NCBI RefSeq assembly: GCF_010501015.1
Contig: NZ_QVML01000001.1
Coordinates: forward strand, 61,845 to 125,844
Reading direction: 5' to 3'
Source of the DNA: Bacteroides sp. 214
Lineage (GTDB): Bacteria > Bacteroidota > Bacteroidia > Bacteroidales > Bacteroidaceae
Length of the DNA stretch: 64,000 bases
In this document: in pieces, positions 37,015-45,359 of the stretch
Numbering within the stretch: position 1 is the stretch's first letter
How the letters are laid out: every line of letters starts with the position of its first letter
Translations under genes and position numbers: made by a program
Notes under the pieces: generated by a model
Seen by the model: the letters and a program-made list of their open reading frames with translations, nothing else
Told to the model about the DNA's origin: nothing
Databases searched by the model: none

Positions 37015-37094
37015 TTGCTTTGAGAAAAATTAAGTGACTTATACTGAAATTGGTTGTCAGTTTTTTCTGCTTGTTACTAGAAACGTTGTCAAAA

Positions 37095-37232
37095 TATCTC
37101 TTTCTATTCTAAAATAGAGATTCAGAATCAACGGGGTAGCGATCCATCCAGGAAAGTAAGAGCTTGCTACAACTCAAACCCCATTTGTGGACGGTAAAAC
37201 GTAAAGACATACCACTGGAGTAGTGGTCACGT
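37095..37232. other. Intergenic segment with several short hairpins, unidentified
   Basis: The gap between the beta-propeller gene and the DUF3857 gene (36894-37348) holds no credible gene. Besides the 22-bp array it contains TCTATT/AATAGA, GTAGC (37136-37140) with GCTAC (37166-37170), and GGGG/CCCC around them. ACCACT (37211-37216) pairs with AGTGGT (37222-37227) inside ACGT/ACGT. The set could be a structured RNA or the decayed end of a mobile element. I cannot assign it to a known family. Confidence 0.3.
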
Positions 37233-37348
37233 AAAACTTCTAACTTAAAAGGCTCACTGTAGGAACGATGTACTGATTTTTGCATAAATAATTAAATGTT
37301 ATGCAGAAAAAAACGTGTAAACCTAATCCCGTATAAGACAAAATGAGC

Positions 37349-39559
37349 TTATTCCGTATACGTTAACATAATAGACTGCGAGTAAAAGTCATTTGTTGCA
37401 TCTATCATATTCAAAAGAATACTCCAATCATCCTTTGGAATAAAGTTCTTCTTGTATGCTTTGGTGGTTGTAATTTTTAGTTTGTTTTCTTCGATGGTGA
37501 CCGATGAAGTAAATGTGCCGTACTCATTATCAATCTCTTTATTCAGGTTCTCAACGCTTTCGACTGTATAATGTGCGGGGATTTCAATGGATATTTCATG
37601 TTCTATAAGTATGGCTGTCAGGTAAGCATCCCACTCTCTTACCCGTTCTTTTTCCGTAGGTATCCATTGGGAACCAATCAATTTGCCTGCATCAAGTATC
37701 AGGTTGTTTCCGGCTTTTTTTACTAAGCCGTCGATAGTATATTCCATTTCAAGCTCGAAGTTGGGCTCTTCTATAGTTGTGCCGATACTTTTTACCGAAT
37801 ATGATATCAGTTTTCCCGAATTGGTAGAATGATAACTCTTAAACTCTGCCTCTACAAGCTCCTCCTGCTCTTTTCTTTGATCTTCGAAATAAGTCTTATA
37901 TTGGTCTATATACTTTCGGGAACTCTTATCATTTTCAGTGTCTTGCCAGAAATCGGTTTCAATTAGCAACCTCTTTCTCATTGCTTTGTCCCAATCTTCA
38001 AAAAGGGCAAGTGGTTCCAGGTAGTCGTCTTTCATTTCGCCCGAACTAACGACTGTCCGGCTGATTTTCAACTCCAATGGGTCTTGTTCGGCAAAAACAA
38101 TCTCAGATTTCACCGTGCGTTTATTATCGTTAGAGGAAGAAACCGGTATTTCTATTTCACTGGTAACTCCTTTTATTCCCTCAGGAGAACTTGGCGCATA
38201 TTTAGTTACTGATATAGCTGAGGCAATTTCTCCTTCGTAGACAGGAGGAATCTCTCCAGCATATTTATATCCATTGGGGAAGAAAAAAAGTTGATTGCCA
38301 TGGTTGGCTGCTGCAAATATAACTAAGTCATCGGCTCTTACCACCTCGTTTTTTCTTGCTCCGTACCTGTTGGTTACAAAGCATATTCTACACTCAATGC
38401 CGTTTTCTTTCAACGTTTCTTCTAAAGCCAAAAAGAACTTTTGATACGGATAGTTAGAGTTATTGGGCCAATAAAAGCGAAGAGCATCATAGATATAAAG
38501 GGCAAGCTCGTCGGTCGAAGGATTCGTGTTTTTCAGTTTATAGTTTTCTATCGCGCTGTTTACTTTCTTATAGATGTCGCGCATCCATAACATATTGTTG
38601 GCCCAGCCGGCGAAGCCGCTTTTTTTGTCTTTCAGTATCTCTTCGTAATCCACATCTTTATAAACACCACTTTTTCTGGCGTTTCTTGATTTATAAACCA
38701 ATTTAGATGAGTTGTTGAGAATCATCAAGCGTATTATAGGTAAACTTCTGTATGCGAGTAGCCAACGCGTCTCGGTGATATCATCAACCTTTTTCAGGTT
38801 ATTTTGTGAGGCCCTGAGAATAGTATTCCCGTCTTCGTCTATCGATTGCTCAAAATCAGGAGCTCCATTGATTGACCTGTATTCGACCGTTAGTTTCTTT
38901 CCCAATACGCAATCAATAGAATACGATAACACAGGGTAGCTGGAGAAGAACGTAAATGTTTGAGGAGGAATGTTTAATGTTTCCAGCTCCATCTCTTCCG
39001 AATAGAAGTAATCGAGGATATCTCCTGTTTCCAAACCTTTTATGGCTATCTTTTTGAATGCTTCTTTGTCTTTCTTACCTTCCGTAATGGCTACGGCATC
39101 TTCATCGACGTTGACCTCCAGAATAGTCCCGTCGGGTTTAATGATGCGGGCTCCTACTACTGTTTTAAACTTATTTGAACGAAAATAACCCATTGATTTG
39201 GCTTCTTCTTTGAAAGACAATTCAGAATATTCGTTTAATGCTTTCTTATCATTTAGCTTTATCATTATACGGTCAATATTCGTATAGTATAACTCCCGGT
39301 TGACATCTCCAGCCAGTAATATATTCATCCTGAATCTATTTTTGCTTGTAGCCTCTATTTGTTGGTGGTGGGCTAAGATAACAGCCGATTCATTTGTATA
39401 TTCTTCGGGAACCGTGTAGCTTTTGAATGCATCGATATCCCAGTTCCATACAGCATCTCTTACTGTTTTTGCATGTTCTTTATAGTCATTTGCATACAGG
39501 TTGCAGCTTAATAAGGATATTAATACTATTACCGATAGTCCAATTACCTCTCTTTTCAT
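37349..39559 (-). CDS. DUF3857/transglutaminase-like protein lacking the catalytic triad
   Basis: 736 residues with a signal peptide (VIVLISLLSCNLYA, cleavage near residue 23). The N-terminal DUF3857 domain spans about 60-250. The central region corresponds to a transglutaminase-like domain. The catalytic GDC motif expected there is replaced by a NYPYQKFF stretch, and the Asp of YFDPT is FFPNG. The C-terminal DUF3858-like region is all beta. The protein is probably periplasmic and not a working protease or transglutaminase. The neighbour upstream, 6 bp away, is a related protein with an intact triad, so the two may form an active and inactive pair. Confidence 0.82.
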   Translation of the reverse strand: MKREVIGLSVIVLISLLSCNLYANDYKEHAKTVRDAVWNWDIDAFKSYTVPEEYTNESAVILAHHQQIEATSKNRFRMNILLAGDVNRELYYTNIDRIMIKLNDKKALNEYSELSFKEEAKSMGYFRSNKFKTVVGARIIKPDGTILEVNVDEDAVAITEGKKDKEAFKKIAIKGLETGDILDYFYSEEMELETLNIPPQTFTFFSSYPVLSYSIDCVLGKKLTVEYRSINGAPDFEQSIDEDGNTILRASQNNLKKVDDITETRWLLAYRSLPIIRLMILNNSSKLVYKSRNARKSGVYKDVDYEEILKDKKSGFAGWANNMLWMRDIYKKVNSAIENYKLKNTNPSTDELALYIYDALRFYWPNNSNYPYQKFFLALEETLKENGIECRICFVTNRYGARKNEVVRADDLVIFAAANHGNQLFFFPNGYKYAGEIPPVYEGEIASAISVTKYAPSSPEGIKGVTSEIEIPVSSSNDNKRTVKSEIVFAEQDPLELKISRTVVSSGEMKDDYLEPLALFEDWDKAMRKRLLIETDFWQDTENDKSSRKYIDQYKTYFEDQRKEQEELVEAEFKSYHSTNSGKLISYSVKSIGTTIEEPNFELEMEYTIDGLVKKAGNNLILDAGKLIGSQWIPTEKERVREWDAYLTAILIEHEISIEIPAHYTVESVENLNKEIDNEYGTFTSSVTIEENKLKITTTKAYKKNFIPKDDWSILLNMIDATNDFYSQSIMLTYTE

Positions 39560-39565
39560 GATATA

Positions 39566-41440
39566 TTATTTTTTGTTGTTACTCTTTTCTAGTACTATTA
39601 ATTCACCATAAGCTTTTCTTAATGCGTCTATGTCTGAATTCCATTGCTCAAAATCACTTTTCTCTAAAATTGAATTAAAAACAAACATTTCTTTGTGGTA
39701 AATGATAGTATCTTTTTCCTTCTTGTAGGAGATGCTGAATGAATATTTTTCCCTACTGACCGTCTTGTTTTCAGGAAGTTGATTAACATCGTACCCCTCT
39801 GGAATCAATAATTGTGATACTACTACCACATAATCCTTGTGCGGGAGTTTCAGTGCTGTTTTCCTGTTTTTAATATCGACTTTGGCATTCTGGTAATCTT
39901 TGGTATCATCTAAGTTTATGAAGATTTGATTGCCAAAAATATTTATATTTGATTTCCTCTTGATTTCGTATTTTATATTTATCTCCGGCAGGAACGACTC
40001 TAATCCGTTCGTTTCAATATTGAAGATGGAGTCTTGCATTTCTCCGTTCTTCAGGATTTGTTCTGTTTTTTGCTTCTTTTCTGTTTCGGTCATACTGTTC
40101 ATCCAGTACGAAAGGCTGTGTTTTGCCTCTCCCTCGAAACTCCTGTTTGCCTTGCCGGTCAATTTATTATCTGTGATTGAATATTGCACAAACAGACTAT
40201 CCCTGTTATAATGTGCGCTGAATTGAGGTATTTGAGAGATTATGTAGTTTTCTCCGTCTTCAATTAAAGCCTTTTGTCCTTGCAACTGTTCCGGAATTTC
40301 TCCAAAGCTTAGAGATTTTACCGTTGGATCAAAGTAGTACAGACTATCGTCTTTGCATAATGCACAAATCATGTGGTTTGCAAAAGGACTTGGGTTCGCT
40401 ATGTCCAGGTCTCTTTCAACATCTGCTGTTGCAACCCATACCAGTCGCACATCGAAACCTTTCGCAATCAATAATGACTTCAGAAGATTAGACATGCCCT
40501 TGCAGTCTCCGTATTTTTGGGTAATCACATCCTGCGCATTGTCTGGTTTGAATGCGGAAATTCCATCTTCAAAAGCAATATAGCGAATATTTCGCTGTAC
40601 CCATTGGCACAATACGTTGATTTTTTCTTCATCCGACTTACAATTTGCCGTTAGCTCCGATGCCTTCTCTTTAATTAAATGCAGATTGTTGTCCATGAGC
40701 GATAAAGGCTCTTTGCTCCATTCATAAAGGTCGTCTATCGTTTTGAAGTATCTTGTATTTCCGGCTTTACCCAAAGACTCTCTGGGTATTATTATGATGT
40801 AAGGTTGCGAATGCATATAATGAGGGGAGTGTTCTTCTATGATGGCTGCTGGTTGATTTGTTATATGAATAGTTGTTATTGTAGCCTTCTGGACATCATC
40901 TTTTATTGAGTTTATCGTTATGTTCTCTGATAGATTCTGATTCAGGATATCTACATTCATCCAATCTGGTATAACAATCTTTATCGTTCTGGATTCTGTG
41001 TGGTGAGCTTCGGCAAGTGGTATGAAGGTAAACCTTCGGATATCTTTGTAGAGTTTATTAAATGTAACAATGGCTTCCGAATCTTTTTGAATGAAAGGTA
41101 TATCAAAATAGCAGGCTTTACCGTCGCTAAAAAAGATATTTTCCCGCTTATACATGCCGTATTGGGGGTGTACTCTTTTTATTCCTTTTATTTTTACGTT
41201 CTTTATTTCACTGTAGTTGTCGTAGTATTCAAAAAAAGAGACTGTAGCAGGCTTTATACATTTATAGTTCACTAGATGCTCACTACTGATTTGTACTTCT
41301 CCTTTTTTATTCAATTCATACGCAAATGTCTCTTCCATATTGGATATAACCACCTTTTTATCCGGCTCTTGGGCAAAGGATGGAATAATCAAACTACCTG
41401 ATAAGACATATATGAGTAAAGTAGTTATGAACCTGATCAT
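39566..41440 (-). CDS. DUF3857 domain protein with intact transglutaminase-like triad
   Basis: 624 residues from ATG 41440 (MIRFITTLLIYVLSG). An in-frame ATG at 41470 is excluded because it overlaps the -7 box TACCTTTG at 41468-41475. A signal peptide is followed by a DUF3857 domain and a transglutaminase core. The triad is visible as Cys313 (KYGDCKGMS), His356 (FANHMI) and Asp371 (YFDPT). The C-terminus is a beta-rich DUF3858-like region. Such proteins are common in Bacteroidetes envelopes with unknown substrates. It is first of a two-gene operon. Confidence 0.88.
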   Translation of the reverse strand: MIRFITTLLIYVLSGSLIIPSFAQEPDKKVVISNMEETFAYELNKKGEVQISSEHLVNYKCIKPATVSFFEYYDNYSEIKNVKIKGIKRVHPQYGMYKRENIFFSDGKACYFDIPFIQKDSEAIVTFNKLYKDIRRFTFIPLAEAHHTESRTIKIVIPDWMNVDILNQNLSENITINSIKDDVQKATITTIHITNQPAAIIEEHSPHYMHSQPYIIIIPRESLGKAGNTRYFKTIDDLYEWSKEPLSLMDNNLHLIKEKASELTANCKSDEEKINVLCQWVQRNIRYIAFEDGISAFKPDNAQDVITQKYGDCKGMSNLLKSLLIAKGFDVRLVWVATADVERDLDIANPSPFANHMICALCKDDSLYYFDPTVKSLSFGEIPEQLQGQKALIEDGENYIISQIPQFSAHYNRDSLFVQYSITDNKLTGKANRSFEGEAKHSLSYWMNSMTETEKKQKTEQILKNGEMQDSIFNIETNGLESFLPEINIKYEIKRKSNINIFGNQIFINLDDTKDYQNAKVDIKNRKTALKLPHKDYVVVVSQLLIPEGYDVNQLPENKTVSREKYSFSISYKKEKDTIIYHKEMFVFNSILEKSDFEQWNSDIDALRKAYGELIVLEKSNNKK

Positions 41441-41467
41441 ATTTGTTGTTTGAAAAACAGTGTTATG

Positions 41468-41475
41468 CAAAGGTA
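41468..41475 (-). promoter_or_regulatory. -7 box of the DUF3857 operon
   Basis: The minus strand reads TACCTTTG (TAnnTTTG), 27 bp before the chosen start codon. No clear -33 element was seen. Confidence 0.55.
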
Positions 41476-41520
41476 ATATTTCTTTGTAATAATCATATAT
41501 ATACAGTTTCTATTTCTGCC

Positions 41521-41652
41521 TATGGCTGAGTGGTTGCGCGCCTATGGCTGACGGTGTGTGTGCCTATGGCTGACGGGGCATGTGCCTATGGACGACGGAG
41601 CATGTACTTATGGCTGACGGAGCATGTGCCTATGGCTGACGGAACTCTTTGT
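41521..41652 (+). repeat. Six-unit 22-bp tandem array with TATGGCTGACGG core
   Basis: TATGG begins at 41521, 41543, 41565, 41587, 41609 and 41631, exactly 22 bp apart. Most units read TATGGCTGACGG followed by GCATGTGCC-like sequence. The units differ by one to several bases, so the array is old enough to have drifted while keeping its period. It fills most of the gap between the DUF3857 operon promoter and the tkt terminator. The core resembles the CTTATGG core of the dispersed elements at 13925 and 59907. Confidence 0.85.
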
Positions 41653-41664
41653 GCCACAAGAACG

Positions 41665-41699
41665 AAAAAAGGGTGTACAATTTTTAGTTTTGTACACCC
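41665..41699 (-). terminator. Rho-independent terminator after tkt
   Basis: GGGTGTACAA (41671-41680) and TTGTACACCC (41690-41699) form a perfect 10-bp stem with a 9-nt loop. On the minus strand it is followed by six T residues (41665-41670). It is 26 bp past the end of tkt. Confidence 0.85.
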
Positions 41700-41724
41700 T
41701 CTTCCTATTAATTGAATATAGTTC

Positions 41725-43734
41725 TTAGAACATTTCCTTTACCTGTTTATATACATTCTCGGCAGTGAAACCAAGCTTTTGGTCGAGCACTTTGTAAGGT
41801 GCCGAGAAACCAAACGATTCCAAACCAAACACTTTACCGTTGCATCCTACCAAGCCTTCGAGGTTAACAGGCAAACCGGCTGTTAGACCGAATACTTTAG
41901 CACCGCAAGGAATGATTGATTGTTGATATTCTTTGCTTTGGCTGCGGAACAAACCTTCGGATGGTGCAGAAACGATGCGAATCTTCAAACCATCTTTGCG
42001 AAGCAACTCGGCACCAGCTACCAATGTAGCAACTTCCGATCCCGAGGCTACTAAGATAACATCCGGGTTTTCTTCCGAACCGGCTACAATGTAAGCACCT
42101 TTGGCAGCTTGCGTGTAGTCAGTACCTTCGGGCAACTTCGTAATGTCTTGACGAGAGAATATCAATCCGGTAGGAGTAGCAGTGTTCTCCATAGCCAGTT
42201 TCCATGCAGCTGTTGTTTCGTCAGCATCGGCAGGGCGAAGCACTAACATAGAGTTCTTTCCTTTGTGGTTCTTGAGTTTCTCCATCAGGCGGATTTGTGC
42301 TTCTTGCTCTACAGGCTCGTGAGTAGGACCGTCTTCGCCTACGCGGAATGCATCGTGCGTCCAGATAAACTTAACAGGTTGTTCCATCAAGGCAGCCATA
42401 CGCACAGCAGGTTTCATATAGTCAGAGAATACAAAGAAGGTTCCACAAGCGGCAATTACCCCACCGTGAAGCGACATACCGATACAGATACACGCCATGG
42501 TAAGTTCGGATACGCCTGCCTGGAAGAAGGCTCCGCTGAAATCATCTTTCGTAAAAGCATGTGTTTTCTTTAAGAAACCGTCGGTCTTGTCGGAGTTCGA
42601 CAAGTCGGCAGATGCTACAATCATATTTTCTACCTGTTCTGCCAAAGCACCAAGTACTGTTGCCGAAGCATTGCGGGTAGCTGCACCCGGCTTTTGTTGG
42701 ATAGCATCCCAGTTTACTTTTGGAGCTTTACCAGCGAAGAATGATTCGAGCTTAGCAGCCAATTCTGGATTAGCTTTTGCCCAAGCGGCTTTCTCTGCAT
42801 ATTTGTCGGCTACGATTTCTTCCAGTCGGGCAGCACGTTCGGCGTACATTTCTGCAACTTCGGGGAATATAACGAATGGGTTTTCGGCATCACCTCCCAA
42901 TTGTTTTATAGAGTTTTTGTAGGCATCGCCTCCCAGTGGAGCACCGTGGGTAGCACAGTTGCGTTCGTAACTCGAACCATCAGCTTTAAGAGCTCCTTTT
43001 CCCATAATGGTTTTACCGATGATAAGGGTAGGACGACCGGTTACGCCTTTGGCTTCGTTCAAAGCATCGCGGATGGACTGCGCGTCGTTACCATCGATAA
43101 CAATGATGTGCCATCCCCAAGCGCGGTACTTCATTTCTACATCTTCGTTGGTTACTTCTTGTGTAGTTGTAGAAAGTTGGATGTCGTTAGAGTCATAGAA
43201 CATAACCAGATTATCCAGACCGAGTGTACCGGCAATACGTCCTGATCCTTGCGAAATCTCTTCCTGAACACCACCATCGGAGATATAAGCGTAGATAGTT
43301 TGGTTCATTACTTGGCCGAAACGCGCTTGCAAGAACTTCGCTGCGATAGCAGCTCCCACGGCAAAAGTATGTCCTTGTCCAAGCGGGCCGGAAGTGTTTT
43401 CTACGCCACGCATAATATCTACTTCGGGGTGTCCCGGCGTAGGGCTTTCCCATTGACGGAACTGTGAGAGCTCATTCATGGTGTATTTGCCGGTTAAGGC
43501 AAGTACCGAATAAAGCATGGGCGACATATGACCCGGGTCGAGGAAGAAGCGGTCGCGTCCTTCCCATTTTGGGTTTTTAGGATCGTATATTAAGAATTCA
43601 GAGAAGAGTACGTTTACAAAGTCAGCTCCCCCCATTGCTCCTCCGGGATGTCCCGAGTTTGCTTTTTCAACCATTGAAGCGGCAAGGATTCGGATATTAT
43701 CCGCCGCGCGGTTCATCAATTTAATGTCGTTCAT
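41725..43734 (-). CDS. tkt: Transketolase
   Basis: 669 residues. Transketolase moves two-carbon units among pentose phosphates, linking arabinose catabolism to glycolysis. Conserved parts include EKANSGHPGGAMGGADF, LDPGHMSPMLYS, GPLGQGHTFAVGAA, the thiamin-binding YISDGGVQEEISQG and EDGPTHEPVEQEAQIRLM. It needs thiamin diphosphate, made by the operon in the first 8 kb. It is the last gene of the arabinose locus. A -7-like TATCTTTG at 43760-43767 suggests it also has its own promoter. Confidence 0.98.
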   Translation of the reverse strand: MNDIKLMNRAADNIRILAASMVEKANSGHPGGAMGGADFVNVLFSEFLIYDPKNPKWEGRDRFFLDPGHMSPMLYSVLALTGKYTMNELSQFRQWESPTPGHPEVDIMRGVENTSGPLGQGHTFAVGAAIAAKFLQARFGQVMNQTIYAYISDGGVQEEISQGSGRIAGTLGLDNLVMFYDSNDIQLSTTTQEVTNEDVEMKYRAWGWHIIVIDGNDAQSIRDALNEAKGVTGRPTLIIGKTIMGKGALKADGSSYERNCATHGAPLGGDAYKNSIKQLGGDAENPFVIFPEVAEMYAERAARLEEIVADKYAEKAAWAKANPELAAKLESFFAGKAPKVNWDAIQQKPGAATRNASATVLGALAEQVENMIVASADLSNSDKTDGFLKKTHAFTKDDFSGAFFQAGVSELTMACICIGMSLHGGVIAACGTFFVFSDYMKPAVRMAALMEQPVKFIWTHDAFRVGEDGPTHEPVEQEAQIRLMEKLKNHKGKNSMLVLRPADADETTAAWKLAMENTATPTGLIFSRQDITKLPEGTDYTQAAKGAYIVAGSEENPDVILVASGSEVATLVAGAELLRKDGLKIRIVSAPSEGLFRSQSKEYQQSIIPCGAKVFGLTAGLPVNLEGLVGCNGKVFGLESFGFSAPYKVLDQKLGFTAENVYKQVKEMF

Positions 43735-43779
43735 TTCAAAAATGTTTTTAATGATTCTGCAAAGATAGCAGATTGTAAC

Positions 43780-45321
43780 TTATTTTACCTCTATTGTAAC
43801 AATTGATTTAGCGGGAAGTTTCACTGTTAATACATCCTTGCTTAGTTTAACTCCTTTGAAGTCTTGCACTTTCACTACATTTGGTTGCTCAAAAGTGTTG
43901 TGGTCGGTGATGTTTTTGGATGTTATTATTTGTCCGCTTGCCTCTTTTACTTTTGCACCCGCTAGGTTGATGGTAACTTCGTGCGTGTTATCGAGGTCAA
44001 TGTTTGACAACGAAATGTGTATCTTTCCATCTTTATCTTTTGACGCGGTTGCGCTTATCATAGGCACGACGCGATCTCCACGAACAATCATCTTCTCGCT
44101 TTTTAACTCTATCGGCAAGTGCATAGCGTCTTGATGTACTTTATACATGTTGAATACATGATAAGTAGGTGTTAATACCATGCCTTTATCGTTTGTTAAT
44201 ATCATGGATTGCAATACGTTTACAATTTGTGCTATGTTTGCCATGGTTAAGCGGTCGGTGTACTTGTGGAAGATATCGAACGATAGAGAGGCGACAAAAG
44301 CGTCGCGTAAGCTATTCTGTTGATACAAGTGTCCGCGGATAGTACCCGGTTCTTCGTCCCACCATGTTCCCCACTCATCGAGTAATAGGTTTACACGTTT
44401 GGCAGGGTCGTATTTATCCATAATGGCGATGTGTTTTTTCAATACATCTTCTACTTCGCGACATTTACCCATAGTCCAGTAGTAGTCCTCGTCTGTGAAG
44501 TTGATAGCAGATCCTTTGCTACCTGTCCATCCGCTTACTGTGTAATAGTGCAGGGAGAGTCCATGCATTTGTCTGCCCACGCGTTCCATCAAAGTTTCTG
44601 TCCATTTGTAGTCATAATCGCTTGCTCCACTTGCCACTTTGTAGAGGTGATTGCCATCATAATTGCGACAGTAAGTAGCGTAACGGCGATATAGATCCGA
44701 GTAATATTCGGGACGCATATTTCCACCACATCCCCAACTTTCGTTGCCTACACCAAGGTATTTTACATTCCATGCTTTGTCTCTGCCGTTCTTACGACGA
44801 AGGTTTGCCATGGGTGAGTCGCCTTCGGATGTCATATATTCCACCCACTTGGCTAACTCTTCTACTGTTCCGCTTCCTACATTGGCACTGATATAGGGTT
44901 CGCACTCCAATAATTCGCACAGGTTCAGGAATTCGTGTGTACCAAAGCTATTGTCTTCGATGGTTCCTCCCCAGTTGGTGTTAACCATCTTAGGACGATT
45001 TTCTTTGGGCCCGATACCATCCATCCAGTGATACTCATCGGCAAAACAACCTCCCGGCCAGCGCAGGACAGGAATTTTCAAGTCTTTCAAGGCATTGAGT
45101 ACATCAGTGCGATATCCGTTTGTATTGGGAATAGGAGAGTTTTCGCCTACCCACAATCCACCGTAGATACAACTACCAAGGTGTTCGGCAAATTGTCCAT
45201 AAATCTCTTTCGGAATGATTTGCTTGCCTTCGTTGATGTCGATTTTAATCGTGGCGCTCTTTTGTGCGGAAAGTGACAAGGATGCCAATGCCATTGCGCC
45301 GATTACTAAATTCTTTTTCAT
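43780..45321 (-). CDS. GH51 alpha-L-arabinofuranosidase, secreted
   Basis: 513 residues with a signal peptide (MKKNLVIGAMALASLSLSAQ). The GH51 barrel is shown by the acid/base glutamate in YLGVGNESWGCGG and the nucleophile glutamate in LLLDEWGTWWDEEPG. The protein ends in a beta-sandwich domain. It releases L-arabinofuranose from arabinan or arabinoxylan side chains outside the cytoplasm. It is placed between GH127 and tkt in the arabinose locus, 38 bp after GH127. Confidence 0.95.
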   Translation of the reverse strand: MKKNLVIGAMALASLSLSAQKSATIKIDINEGKQIIPKEIYGQFAEHLGSCIYGGLWVGENSPIPNTNGYRTDVLNALKDLKIPVLRWPGGCFADEYHWMDGIGPKENRPKMVNTNWGGTIEDNSFGTHEFLNLCELLECEPYISANVGSGTVEELAKWVEYMTSEGDSPMANLRRKNGRDKAWNVKYLGVGNESWGCGGNMRPEYYSDLYRRYATYCRNYDGNHLYKVASGASDYDYKWTETLMERVGRQMHGLSLHYYTVSGWTGSKGSAINFTDEDYYWTMGKCREVEDVLKKHIAIMDKYDPAKRVNLLLDEWGTWWDEEPGTIRGHLYQQNSLRDAFVASLSFDIFHKYTDRLTMANIAQIVNVLQSMILTNDKGMVLTPTYHVFNMYKVHQDAMHLPIELKSEKMIVRGDRVVPMISATASKDKDGKIHISLSNIDLDNTHEVTINLAGAKVKEASGQIITSKNITDHNTFEQPNVVKVQDFKGVKLSKDVLTVKLPAKSIVTIEVK

Positions 45322-45359
45322 GATTGTTTAATTTATAAGTATTTAAAGGGAATAAAATT

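Noticed and set aside
42265..43467. Several open frames opposite tkt
   Set aside because: They are antisense shadows of a highly conserved transketolase gene.
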